Part shown: piece by piece, positions 1 through 7,754 of the stretch
How positions within the stretch are numbered: the first letter of the stretch is position 1
Layout of the letters: every line of letters begins with the position of its first letter
DNA from: Rhizobium sp.
GTDB taxonomy: Bacteria; Pseudomonadota; Alphaproteobacteria; Rhizobiales; Rhizobiaceae
Length of the DNA stretch: 58,924 bases
Reading direction: 5' to 3'
NCBI GenBank assembly: GCA_027533385.1
Contig: JAPZUE010000057.1
Coordinates: 1-58,924, forward strand
Program-made: the position numbers and the translations under genes
The notes under the pieces: generated by a model
The model's database searches: none
Seen by the model: only the letters and a program-made list of their open reading frames with translations
Told to the model about the DNA's origin: nothing

Positions 1-176
1 GGATATGTCCGTGGGATATGTCCGTGGGATATGTCCGTGGGATATGTCCGTGGGATATGTCCGTGGGATATGTCCGTGGGATATGTCCGTGGGATATGTC
101 CGTGGGATATGTCCGTGGTATATGTCCGTGGTATATGTCCGTGGTATATGTCCGTGGCATATGTCCGTGGTATATG
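1..176. repeat. 13-bp tandem repeat array (minisatellite), truncated by window edge
   Basis: Thirteen complete head-to-tail 13-bp units lie at 1-169, with a partial fourteenth at 170-176. Units 1-9 are identical (GGATATGTCCGTG). Units 10-12 carry GT at the start (GTATATGTCCGTG) and unit 13 carries GC. The left end is not seen, so the true copy number is unknown. Because 13 is not a multiple of 3, every reading frame rotates through the unit, giving 13-residue peptide repeats in all three forward frames with no stop codon. There are no spacers, so this is not a CRISPR array. The array ends 16 bp before the vapB start codon. Confidence 0.97.
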
Positions 177-192
177 GCGAGGATGTCGGGAT

Positions 193-423
193 ATGGAAAA
201 GGGTGCCGTGTTTCAGAGCAATCGCAGCCAGGCCATCCGCCTGCCGAAGGCGGTCGCCTTGCCGGATGATGTGAAGCGCGTCGACATTGTCGCCGTGGGA
301 CGGACCCGGATCATCGCGCCGGCGGGCGAGATCTGGGACAGCTGGTTCCAGGGCGAGGCGGCGACCCATGACTACATGACCGATCGCGAACAGCCAGGAG
401 AGCAGGAGCGGGAAGCGCTCTGA
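193..423 (+). CDS. vapB: VapB-type antitoxin (AbrB/SpoVT fold)
   Basis: Predicted 76-residue antitoxin of a type II VapBC pair. Residues 6-45 have the swapped-hairpin AbrB look of VapB proteins: VFQSNRSQAIRLPK, then a short linker and a hydrophobic strand ending RTRIIAP. The acidic C-terminal half would neutralise the toxin. I chose the ATG at 193 because the protein then begins at the AbrB domain and GAGGA at 179-183 gives a plausible ribosome site. The same frame stays open upstream through the 13-bp array, so a longer 130-residue read-through product from the ATG at 31 is possible. The stop TGA overlaps the vapC ATG (TGATG), so translation is probably coupled. Confidence 0.85.
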   Translation: MEKGAVFQSNRSQAIRLPKAVALPDDVKRVDIVAVGRTRIIAPAGEIWDSWFQGEAATHDYMTDREQPGEQEREAL

Positions 424-833
424 TGCTCAAATACATGCTCGATACGAACATCTGCATCTTCACGGTGAAGAACCGTCCCGCCTATATGCGCGAGGTGTTC
501 AACCGGCATCACGGTCAGATGTGCATCAGCGCTGTTAGCCTGATGGAGCTGATTTACGGGGCAGAGAAATCCGCCTCACCGGAGCGCAATCTGGCTGTCG
601 TCGAAGGTTTCGCAGCCCGCCTCGATGTTCTCCCATACGATGAGATCGCCGCCAGCCACACAGGCCAGTTGCGAGCGGAATTGGCGAAGTCCGGCACACC
701 GATTGGCCCTTATGATCAGATGATCGCGGGTCACGCCCGCTCGCGTGGGCTGATCATCGTGACCAACAACCGTCGGGAATTCGACCGTGTCCCGGGGCTT
801 CGCGTCGAAGACTGGGCAACAAGCGCACCGTAA
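423..833 (+). CDS. vapC: VapC toxin, PIN-domain ribonuclease
   Basis: A 136-residue PIN-domain protein, the expected endoribonuclease toxin of the VapBC pair. The acidic metal-binding residues of the fold are visible: D7 in MLDTN, E42 in SLMELIYG and D98 in GPYDQMIAGHA, followed by NNRREF at 115-120 and a final VEDW. The length is typical. The start overlaps the vapB stop by one base, which supports co-translation and co-regulation by the VapB-VapC complex binding its own promoter. Here that promoter region would lie in or before the tandem array. RNA target unknown. Confidence 0.92.
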   Translation: MLKYMLDTNICIFTVKNRPAYMREVFNRHHGQMCISAVSLMELIYGAEKSASPERNLAVVEGFAARLDVLPYDEIAASHTGQLRAELAKSGTPIGPYDQMIAGHARSRGLIIVTNNRREFDRVPGLRVEDWATSAP

Positions 834-852
834 CTGTTCAGCTGAGCTCCCC

Positions 853-1764
853 TCAGGGCACCTGAGCCCCCCGTGTTGCGGTGTAGATCGCATAGAGCGA
901 TGTCGACGCCGTGATGAACAGGCGGTTCCGGCGTGGCCCGCCGAAGGTCAGGTTGGCGACCGCCTGCGGCACCAGGATCTTGCCAAGCAGCGTGCCGTCG
1001 GGATGGAAGCAGTGCACGCCGTCGGCAGCGCTCGACCAGAGGTTTCCGTCGACATCCGTCCGCATGCCGTCGGGAATTCCCTTGTCGATATGGGCAAAGA
1101 CCCGCCCATTGGTCAGTCGTTTGCCATCGATGACATCGAAGACACGGATATGCCGTGGCGCATCCGGCTTGTGGCTGGCGCCGGAATCGGCGACGTAGAG
1201 CAGGCGCTCGTCGGGCGAGAAGCAGAGCCCGTTCGGCTGCAGAAAATCGTCGACCGCGACGGTGAGTTCACCGGTGTTGGGATCGAGCCGGTAGACATTG
1301 CGGCTCGCTTGTTCCTCCTCGGCCTTGTAGCCCTCGTAGTCGGAGAGGATGCCGTAGGACGGATCGCTGAACCAGACGCTGCCGTCTGATTTCACCACCA
1401 CGTCATTGGGAGAGTTCAGCCGCTTGCCCTGGTAGCGTTCGGCAAGCGTGGTGATCGTCCCGTCGATCTCGGTGCGGATGACGCGGCGCTCGCCATGCTC
1501 GCAGGAAACGAGCCGACCCTCCCGGTCACGGGTATTGCCGTTGATGAATTGCGACGGTGCGCGATAGACGGAGGTTCCCACGCCTTCGATCCAGCGCAGC
1601 ACGCGCTCGTTCGGAATATCGCTGAACAGCAGATAGCCGCCATCATTGAACCAGACGGGACCCTCGGCCCATCGGCAGCTGGTGTAAAGCTCATCCAGGG
1701 CAGCACTGGACACGAGCAGGTCGCGGAAGCGGGGGTCGCGGATCTCGTAATGCGGGTTTTCCAT
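853..1764 (-). CDS. SMP-30/gluconolactonase family sugar lactonase
   Basis: A 303-residue six-bladed propeller of the SMP-30/gluconolactonase/LRE family, which hydrolyses aldonolactones using one divalent metal. Likely metal ligands by family comparison are E34 (AEGPVWF), N120 (SPNDVVV), N178 (QPNGL) and D232 (PDGMRTDVDGNLW). No signal peptide is seen, so it is probably cytoplasmic. It is the last gene of a minus-strand operon after two sugar permeases, which suggests it acts on a lactone made from the imported sugar. I chose the ATG at 1762-1764 because the family N-terminus starts there; the frame is open further upstream but overlaps the permease. Exact substrate not inferable. Confidence 0.88.
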   Translation of the reverse strand: MENPHYEIRDPRFRDLLVSSAALDELYTSCRWAEGPVWFNDGGYLLFSDIPNERVLRWIEGVGTSVYRAPSQFINGNTRDREGRLVSCEHGERRVIRTEIDGTITTLAERYQGKRLNSPNDVVVKSDGSVWFSDPSYGILSDYEGYKAEEEQASRNVYRLDPNTGELTVAVDDFLQPNGLCFSPDERLLYVADSGASHKPDAPRHIRVFDVIDGKRLTNGRVFAHIDKGIPDGMRTDVDGNLWSSAADGVHCFHPDGTLLGKILVPQAVANLTFGGPRRNRLFITASTSLYAIYTATRGAQVP

Positions 1765-1784
1765 GGGACGATCCTGGCAGTGCT

Positions 1785-2738
1785 TCAGGTTTTGCCGCCG
1801 CTGCGCGTGGTCGGCAGCATGATGACGGCGATGATGATGAGACCGGTGAGAATGAGGCGAATGCCTGCGCCAAAGCCGTAGGTGTTCAGCATCGAAACGA
1901 CAAGGAACATGAAGAGCGAGGCGCCCCATATCCCCGGAACATTCGAGTTTCCACCAGCAACCGCGGTGCCGCCGATGACGACGACGGCAATCGACATGAG
2001 CAGATATTCCGTGCCCATGTTGAGCGCCGCACCGCCGGAGAAACTGGCAAGCAGATAGCCGCAGAGCGAGGCGAGCACGGCGCAGAGCAGGTAGGTGACG
2101 AGCCGTGTACCGTCGATCGGAATGCCGGCCATGCGGGCGGCACGAATGCTCTGGCCAATCGCAGCGATGGAGCGACCATAGACCGTGCGGTTGATGACGT
2201 ACCAGACGATGACGGAGAGCACCAAGGCGACGAGCGCGACATTCGGCACGCCTGCCGTGGACGAGGTGGTGAAGTCGGCAAGCCAGCTTGGCGGCTTGAT
2301 GCGCAAGCCCCGGTTCGTCCAGATCGCCGTCGACTGCACGATGAAGCTCATCGACAGGGTCGCAATGATCGGCGGGATGCGGAGGAGCTTGATGAGCGCG
2401 TAATTGCCAATCCCGATCGCAATGCCGATGGCGATGGCAACCAGCAGCCCCGTCAGGATCATGCTGTTTTCGACATTCATCACTTTCAGCGAGACGGTCG
2501 CTGAAAGTGTCATGTTGGCGGGAACCGAGAGGTCGATATTGCCAGGGCCGAGCGTGATCACCAGCATTTGCCCGAGACCGACCAGCACCGAGAAGGCCCC
2601 GAAGGTGAGCGCCGCCTGAGCGAGCCCGACCGTGCTTGCTCCGCCGGTGAAGACTATGGTGACAAGGAAGACGCTGGCTGCTGCGATGAAGGACCAGATC
2701 CACGTCCGGGAGAAGAGTGTGGAGAGTGCCTGGGTCAT
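1785..2738 (-). CDS. CUT2-family sugar ABC transporter permease (second)
   Basis: A 317-residue inner-membrane protein of the RbsC/BPD_transp_2 family with about eight to ten hydrophobic segments. Family landmarks include GLGQMLVITLGPGNIDLS near residues 53-70 and the late glycine-rich segment VVVIGGTAVAGGNS. It forms half of the membrane channel of the importer encoded by the upstream genes. The ATG overlaps the stop of the preceding permease (ATGA, 2735-2738), so the two are translationally coupled and probably heterodimerise. The lactonase gene follows 20 bases after its stop. Substrate unknown. Confidence 0.9.
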   Translation of the reverse strand: MTQALSTLFSRTWIWSFIAAASVFLVTIVFTGGASTVGLAQAALTFGAFSVLVGLGQMLVITLGPGNIDLSVPANMTLSATVSLKVMNVENSMILTGLLVAIAIGIAIGIGNYALIKLLRIPPIIATLSMSFIVQSTAIWTNRGLRIKPPSWLADFTTSSTAGVPNVALVALVLSVIVWYVINRTVYGRSIAAIGQSIRAARMAGIPIDGTRLVTYLLCAVLASLCGYLLASFSGGAALNMGTEYLLMSIAVVVIGGTAVAGGNSNVPGIWGASLFMFLVVSMLNTYGFGAGIRLILTGLIIIAVIMLPTTRSGGKT

Positions 2739-3682
2739 GACTTGCCCTTCCGGCCTTCGGCGCGATTGAGCAGAAGACGTAGCGTCAGCACCAGGATCAG
2801 GATCGCACCCTGTGCCCCGATCTGCCAGTCCGGCGAGATCCTGAGGAAGGAGAGGAACGAGCCTGCCAGCGTGAGGGTCAGCGCACCGATCACGGCACCG
2901 ATCGGCGAAACGCGACCGCCGACGAATTCCCCGCCGCCGAGAATGACGCCGGCGATCGAGAGCAGCGTGTAGCGCAGCGCGATATTGGCGTCCGCGGAGG
3001 TGGCCAGCCCCACCAGCGCCATGCCGGCGAGCACCGCGAAGAAGCCGGCAAGGCCATAGACGGCGGCCCGTGCCCCGACGATCGACCATCCGGCCCGGGC
3101 GACGGAGCGGCTATTGCCGCCCACCCCACGCAAGACGACACCGAAGGACGAGCGCATGATGACATAGTGGCTGACAACGGCGATCAGGATGCTGGCGACG
3201 ATCGCCATGGGCAGCAGTGGTGGCTTGACCGTCATGATCGCACGGATCCAGCCGGGCGCCTCACCGCCGGGTGCCGGCAAGATCAGAACCGCAAGTCCGC
3301 CCCAGACAAAGCTCATGCCGAGTGTCACCACGATCGAGGGCAGGTCCCGGAGGTGGATCATCACGCCGATCAGGGCGTAGACACCGATTGCTGCCATCAG
3401 AATGAGGACACCCAGCAGCGGAGACGACTGCAGGAAGGTTGCCGTCACGCAGGCGACGAAGCTGACGAAGGTACCCATCGACAGATCAAGGTCGTTGACC
3501 GTCATGATCAGCATCTGGGCGATCGTCGCGAGCGCAATCGGCACCGCCAGGTTGAACAGCAGGTTGAGCCCCGTGTAGCTCATCGCCCGTGGCTGCAGGT
3601 AGAAAACGGCGGCGAGCAGTCCGACCAGCGACAGGGCGGGGATCAGCAGGCGCAGACCTTCGGAAGAGAAGAACTTCGTCAT
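2735..3682 (-). CDS. CUT2-family sugar ABC transporter permease (first)
   Basis: A 315-residue RbsC-type permease. The segment IAQMLIMTVNDLDLSMGTFVS near residues 53-73 matches the conserved region of CUT2 permeases, and the C-terminal half contains IAGVILGGGEFVGGRVSPIG, the usual glycine-rich motif. Several membrane helices cover most of the chain. Its start overlaps the stop of the upstream ATPase by 4 bases, and its stop overlaps the start of the second permease, so ATPase, permease 1, permease 2 and lactonase form one transcription unit. Two different permeases rather than one homodimer is a common variant in rhizobial CUT2 importers. Confidence 0.9.
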   Translation of the reverse strand: MTKFFSSEGLRLLIPALSLVGLLAAVFYLQPRAMSYTGLNLLFNLAVPIALATIAQMLIMTVNDLDLSMGTFVSFVACVTATFLQSSPLLGVLILMAAIGVYALIGVMIHLRDLPSIVVTLGMSFVWGGLAVLILPAPGGEAPGWIRAIMTVKPPLLPMAIVASILIAVVSHYVIMRSSFGVVLRGVGGNSRSVARAGWSIVGARAAVYGLAGFFAVLAGMALVGLATSADANIALRYTLLSIAGVILGGGEFVGGRVSPIGAVIGALTLTLAGSFLSFLRISPDWQIGAQGAILILVLTLRLLLNRAEGRKGKS

Positions 3683-5145
3683 GCGGCCTCCTGGAAGGAG
3701 GCAGACAGGATGTTTTCTTCCGTCACGTCGTCACCCTTCAGTTCGGCAACGATGCTGCCGTTGTTGAAGACATAGACGCGGTCGCAGAGGCAGACCTCGT
3801 CCATCTCGGTCGAGTACCAAACGAAGGTCCGCCCGGCGTCTGCCTCTTGGCGCAGGATCGCATAGACCTCCTGCTTCGTGCCGAAGTCGACCCCGCGCAT
3901 AGGGTCGTCCATCAGAACCACGGGCGCGCGGCTCGCAAGCGCCCGGGCGAAGAGAACCTTCTGCTGGTTTCCGCCCGAGAGCGACAGGATCGGGTTGTCC
4001 ATGTCGGGGGTGCGGATGCCGATCCGGTCCTTCCATGTCTGGCCGAGTGCTTCCTCGCGGGCGAAGTCCAGGGTCTGCAGCCGCGACAGGTCCGGCAGGA
4101 TTCCGATGCTAAGGTTCCGCAGGATGCTCCAGAGCGTGAAGGTGCCGTTTACTGCCCGGTCACCAGCGACGAAGGCGACTTCGGGACTGTCAGCGCGCAG
4201 CCAGTTGCCGGTCTTTGCCTCGAACAAGCCGACCAGCATGTCCGTCTGCCCGTGTCCGCCGAGACCGGCGAAGCCGACGATTTCGCCCTTCATTGCCTGG
4301 AAGGGCAGCCCGCGTCCGCGCACCGGCGGAGCGGAGAGCACGCTCGTCGCGGTCGACGTCTGCTGATGAACGCGGGCTTGCCGCGCCTTGAAGACGCTGC
4401 CCATGGACTCGATCAATCCATGTTCGGAGAACTCGTCGGCAGGGCGTTGCGCCACCACTTTGCCGTCCTTCATGACGACGATGCGGCTGGAGACAGACAG
4501 TATCTCGCCGAGAATATGGGAGATGAAGAGGATCGAGCCACCATCGCGGACAAAGCGCTCGACATAGGCGAGCAGTTGCTCGGCAAGCCGCGCATCGAGC
4601 GACGACGTCGGCTCGTCCAGAATGACGAGGCGGACGGGACTGCCGATCTCGCAGAAGGTGATCGCGATCTCGACCATCTGGCGTTCGGCGATGGTGAGAT
4701 TGCCGACGGCCTCGTGGCAATCGATCGAATGGCCAGGAAAGATTTCCGCGAGCTTGCTTTCGATCAGAGTTGCACCCCGCTTACGCCAGCCCCAGCCCTT
4801 CAGGCTACGATGCATGACGCGGGTATTTTCCACGATGGTCAGGTTCGGGCAGAGCGACAGTTCCTGGAAGACGCAGCGGATACCCGCGTCCCGCGCCGCC
4901 TTGATACCCTGGCCAGCCGCGCCATGGCCGAAGCGTATGCTTCCCTCATGCGGGGTGAGCCCGCCGTTGATCACGTTGACGATGGTCGATTTGCCGGCGC
5001 CATTGTGGCCGACCAGGCCGACGCATTCTCCCGCGCTAATCTCCAGCGTGACGCCGTCGAGCGCCTTCACCGCACCGAAACTCACTCTCACATCGCTAAC
5101 GCTGACGACGGGTCGCCCATCGCCCTTATCGAGCATGGCATTCAT
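3679..5145 (-). CDS. Sugar ABC transporter ATPase, RbsA-like double NBD
   Basis: About 488 residues with two fused nucleotide-binding domains, as in RbsA/MglA/XylG. The first domain has Walker A GHNGAGKST and Walker B VILDEPTSSLD. The second has the degenerate P-loop typical of the family (GLGGHGQTD) but an intact signature LSLSGGNQQK and LMDDPMRGVD. In the first domain the LSGGQ-like signature is unusually divergent (NLTIAERQ). I favour the ATG at 5143-5145 because GAGAG lies about 9 bases upstream; an in-frame ATG at 5161-5163 would add six residues. It energises uptake with the two downstream permeases and sits 86 bases after the binding-protein gene. Confidence 0.92.
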   Translation of the reverse strand: MNAMLDKGDGRPVVSVSDVRVSFGAVKALDGVTLEISAGECVGLVGHNGAGKSTIVNVINGGLTPHEGSIRFGHGAAGQGIKAARDAGIRCVFQELSLCPNLTIVENTRVMHRSLKGWGWRKRGATLIESKLAEIFPGHSIDCHEAVGNLTIAERQMVEIAITFCEIGSPVRLVILDEPTSSLDARLAEQLLAYVERFVRDGGSILFISHILGEILSVSSRIVVMKDGKVVAQRPADEFSEHGLIESMGSVFKARQARVHQQTSTATSVLSAPPVRGRGLPFQAMKGEIVGFAGLGGHGQTDMLVGLFEAKTGNWLRADSPEVAFVAGDRAVNGTFTLWSILRNLSIGILPDLSRLQTLDFAREEALGQTWKDRIGIRTPDMDNPILSLSGGNQQKVLFARALASRAPVVLMDDPMRGVDFGTKQEVYAILRQEADAGRTFVWYSTEMDEVCLCDRVYVFNNGSIVAELKGDDVTEENILSASFQEAA

Positions 5146-5190
5146 GCGGAACAACTCTCTCATTCATGCGCCAACGGTTCCCCATCCCGC

Positions 5191-5215
5191 CCGGCCCGAA
5201 GGCCGGACGGTCCGG
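5191..5215 (-). promoter_or_regulatory. Intercistronic GC-rich hairpin between binding-protein and ATPase genes
   Basis: CCGGCC (5191-5196), CGAA loop, GGCCGG (5201-5206) form a tight stem-loop. An overlapping alternative stem pairs CCGGAC with GTCCGG at 5203-5215. It lies in the gap after the binding-protein stop with no T-run, so it is more likely an mRNA-stabilising or partial-termination element that raises binding protein over membrane components than a full terminator. That role is inferred. Confidence 0.6.
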
Positions 5216-5231
5216 GGAGGTTTCGTGTCGA

Positions 5232-6248
5232 TCACTTGGCGGAAGCGATCACCTTCTGGGCGTCTTCAAGCGAATACTCGACATTGGCGACACCGCCGGC
5301 CTGGGTGTTGGCCAGGTTGGCTTCCAGGTTGTCCTGGTCGATGCGCAGGAAGGGCACGACGAGGTCCTTCTTGACTTCCTTGCCGTCGAGGATCTGCTGG
5401 GCGACCCAGAAGGCAAGCGTGGACACGCCGGGCGCAATCGAAACAGACATCGTCTCGTAGCCGTTTGCGTCCTTCTGCTCCTTCCACCACTTCAGCTCGT
5501 CCTCGCGATTGCCCATGACGATCACGGGCATCGGACGGTTGGCTGCCGCAATCGCCTGGGCGGCACCATAGCCGTCGCCACCCTGGGTCACGACACCGAC
5601 CAGTTCCGGCAGGCTTGGCAGGATGCCGGCCACGGCCTTCTGGGCCACGTCCTGCGCCCAGTCGCCATGCACGGAGCCGACGATCTTGAACTGCGGGAAC
5701 TGTTTCACGCCTTCATGGATGCCGGCCGAGATCTCGTCATCGACGAAGACGCCGGCAAGGCCGCGGATTTCGAGCAGGTTGCCGCCCTGCGGCAGTTTGC
5801 CGGAGAGATATTCGACCTGGCTGCGGCCCATTTCCTTGAAGTCGACGGCGATGCGCCAGGCGCAGGGTTCGGTGACGATGCCGTCGAATGAGACGACGAT
5901 GATGCCGGCGTCACAGGCTTCCTTGACGGCACCATTGAGCGCGGTCGGCGATGCGGCATTCAGCACGATCGCGTCATAGCCCTGCAGGATCATGTTCTGG
6001 ATCTGGGCTGCCTGTTCGGTCGCCTGGTTTTCGGCGGTGGTGAAGGCGTCGGCTGCTGCGACCTGTCCGGCCTTGACGGCCTCGCCGGTCACCTTTTCCC
6101 AGCTGGTCAGCATGGCCTGACGCCAGGAGTTGCCGGCATAGTTGTTCGAAAGGGCGATCTTCTTGCCCGAGGTGTCGGCCAATGCGGGCATGGATGTGAC
6201 GAGAAGGCACAGTGCCGCGCTCGCCAGAAGGTACTTGCTGGTCTTCAT
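5232..6248 (-). CDS. Periplasmic sugar-binding protein of CUT2 ABC importer
   Basis: A 338-residue type I periplasmic binding protein (Peripla_BP_4-like) that captures the substrate for the importer. A clear signal peptide covers residues 1-24 (hydrophobic core LLASAALCLLVTSMPALA, cleavage after ALA). The mature part starts KKIALSNNYAGNSWR, with later family landmarks YDAIVLNAASPTAL and GVVTQGGDGYGAAQA. It is the first gene of the importer operon and is divergent from a two-component system, separated by a 0.25-kb region with hairpins and palindromes. The neighbouring lactonase points to a monosaccharide or sugar acid ligand, but the sequence does not say which. Confidence 0.92.
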   Translation of the reverse strand: MKTSKYLLASAALCLLVTSMPALADTSGKKIALSNNYAGNSWRQAMLTSWEKVTGEAVKAGQVAAADAFTTAENQATEQAAQIQNMILQGYDAIVLNAASPTALNGAVKEACDAGIIVVSFDGIVTEPCAWRIAVDFKEMGRSQVEYLSGKLPQGGNLLEIRGLAGVFVDDEISAGIHEGVKQFPQFKIVGSVHGDWAQDVAQKAVAGILPSLPELVGVVTQGGDGYGAAQAIAAANRPMPVIVMGNREDELKWWKEQKDANGYETMSVSIAPGVSTLAFWVAQQILDGKEVKKDLVVPFLRIDQDNLEANLANTQAGGVANVEYSLEDAQKVIASAK

Positions 6249-6299
6249 GATCTCACTCCCTGTTGTCCGGCGCGCGTGTCGCCGATTTCCTCCAAACAG

Positions 6300-6351
6300 C
6301 CGGGTGTCCCCCGGTCTGAACTCCCCGCCGAGTTCCTCTTCTCGGCAGGGG
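6300..6351 (-). promoter_or_regulatory. Two adjacent hairpins in the 5' region of the importer operon
   Basis: CCGGG (6300-6304) pairs with CCCGG (6310-6314). Next to it CCCCGCCGAG (6323-6332) pairs with CTCGGCAGGGG (6341-6351), a ten-base-pair stem with one bulged A and an 8-base loop. Both lie 52-103 bases upstream of the binding-protein ATG, where the leader would be if transcription starts further upstream. No T-run follows. They may act on leader RNA or be remnants; function is inference. Confidence 0.5.
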
Positions 6352-6401
6352 TAGGATGGAGGGAATGGCAGAGGCTGTACAGGTTCGGGACGGCAGGACG
6401 T

Positions 6402-6439
6402 TTGCGGGATCTACGCAAGAACTTGCGGGATCTCGCAAG
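6402..6439. promoter_or_regulatory. Pair of repeated palindromes, candidate response-regulator operator
   Basis: Two near-identical imperfect palindromes sit side by side: TTGCGGGATCTACGCAAG (6402-6419) and CTTGCGGGATCTCGCAAG (6422-6439). Each has CTTGCG/CGCAAG-type arms around GGATCT, and their centres are about 20.5 bp apart, two helical turns. They lie about 70 bp before the histidine kinase gene and about 155 bp before the divergent binding-protein gene. This arrangement suits dimers of the LuxR-type response regulator encoded just downstream binding on one DNA face. Binding is inferred. Confidence 0.7.
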
Positions 6440-6509
6440 ACGACGACGAGAGCGGCATGTGTTATGAGAGGGAGCGCGGTCAGGGGAGTGGCCGCGCGGG
6501 AGGATGACA

Positions 6510-7754
6510 ATGCTCAAGATCGCGCCGCCGGCCCTGCTCGATCATTATCTCGGCATATCCCGGCTTCTGGCCGGCCAGCTCGATTTCCGATCCGCCATCA
6601 AGGCCGTCGGCGTCGAGGTATCGCATATCGTGCCGCATGACCATCTCGACGTTTGCATCATGATGGTCAATGGCCTGTACCACACGGCGTATGAAACCGG
6701 CCTCGACACATTCTGGGGCCAGACCGCTCCCGCGCCTGTGGCGAGCAGCCCGATCCGGACACTGCTCTGGGGAGAGATGGATTTTCTGCTGACACCCGAC
6801 GCCCAGCAGGAAACGCGCTACCATTGCGACACACCCTTCACACGCCCGATCTTCGAGCATAATCTGCGCAGCCGTATCCATGTCCCTCTCAAGGTTGGCG
6901 GCGAGGTCATCGGCGCGCTGAGCTGCTCCTCCCATCAGGTGGATTTCTACTCGTCCCAGGATGTCGAAAACGCCCAGTCGATCGCCGACCTTCTATCACC
7001 GTATTTCTTCGCGCTTCGGGCTGCCGAGCAGGCCAAGCAGTCGGCGATCATCGAGGCCGAGGCGCGGGCACGCGAGGAAGGATTGCGGCTGGGTGCGCTG
7101 AACCTGACGGAAGCGCTCGAAAGCGAGCGCCAGCGCATCGGCATGGACCTGCACGATCAGACATTGGCCGATCTGACCCGGCTGTCGCGCCGGCTTGACC
7201 GCATGATGCAGGAAAAGGACCTGAGCGGTGAAATGCTGGAGCCGGTCGCTCGCAGCCTGCAGCAGTGCATGCAGAACCTGCGCGAGATCATCGAGGAGGC
7301 AAAACCTGCGGTTCTGCAGCTCTTCGGTTTCGCCCATGCCATCGAAAACCACCTCGACCGTGCCGTCCGTGACCAGGGGGCGGCGCTCTCCTGGCGTCTG
7401 ATCGACGAGACAGAAGGTGCGATCGATCTCGTCGACCAGACCGTCCGCATCGCGCTGTTCCGGATCACTCAGGAGGCGATCAACAACGCCGTCAGGCATG
7501 CCCATGCGGCAAGCCTTGATGTGCGACTGCGAGCCAGCGGCACGGCCGTGATCATCGAGGTCACCGACGACGGTCGCGGGCTTACGCGTGGAGCCAGAGG
7601 CGAGGGTGGCGGTATCGACAACATGATGACGCGGGCGCGGCTGATCTCGGCCAAATTCACGATCGGAGCCAATCGCGAGGGCGAGGGAACGACGGTGCGG
7701 GTCCAGCTGCCGCTGCCGGCACAGACGATGAAGAGCAGGGGAGACCAGGGATGA
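6510..7754 (+). CDS. GAF-domain sensor histidine kinase (NarX/DegS-type, HisKA_3)
   Basis: A 414-residue cytoplasmic sensor kinase. The N-terminal half (about 10-170) looks like a GAF domain with no membrane helices. A linker helix leads to the HisKA_3 dimerisation domain with phospho-acceptor His in MDLHDQT (about residue 215), then a HATPase_c domain with N-box EAINNAVRHA (Asn about 326), DDGRGL and a G-rich lid. I chose the ATG at 6510 because GGAGG (6499-6503) lies 6 bases before it; the in-frame ATG at 6504 directly abuts that Shine-Dalgarno. It overlaps the regulator gene by 4 bases, so the two form a pair. It probably senses a cytoplasmic ligand linked to the divergent importer. Confidence 0.9.
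   Translation: MLKIAPPALLDHYLGISRLLAGQLDFRSAIKAVGVEVSHIVPHDHLDVCIMMVNGLYHTAYETGLDTFWGQTAPAPVASSPIRTLLWGEMDFLLTPDAQQETRYHCDTPFTRPIFEHNLRSRIHVPLKVGGEVIGALSCSSHQVDFYSSQDVENAQSIADLLSPYFFALRAAEQAKQSAIIEAEARAREEGLRLGALNLTEALESERQRIGMDLHDQTLADLTRLSRRLDRMMQEKDLSGEMLEPVARSLQQCMQNLREIIEEAKPAVLQLFGFAHAIENHLDRAVRDQGAALSWRLIDETEGAIDLVDQTVRIALFRITQEAINNAVRHAHAASLDVRLRASGTAVIIEVTDDGRGLTRGARGEGGGIDNMMTRARLISAKFTIGANREGEGTTVRVQLPLPAQTMKSRGDQG

Noticed and set aside
1..176. CRISPR array or repetitive peptide genes in the 13-bp repeats
   Set aside because: The units are directly adjacent with no spacers, and the peptides are by-products of a 13-bp unit lacking stops. No evidence they are real proteins on their own.
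1765..2703. N-terminal extension of the lactonase frame through the permease gene
   Set aside because: The extension is an out-of-frame reading of the permease; the family N-terminus and ATG lie at 1764.
3589..5460. Long plus-strand open frame (over 600 codons) opposite the sugar ATPase
   Set aside because: It is antisense to a clear ABC ATPase and permease; low-complexity, charged translation with no family features. GC-rich DNA commonly leaves such frames open.
6249..6503. Riboswitch upstream of the sugar importer
   Set aside because: The hairpins do not match any riboswitch consensus I can recognise; listed only as hairpins.
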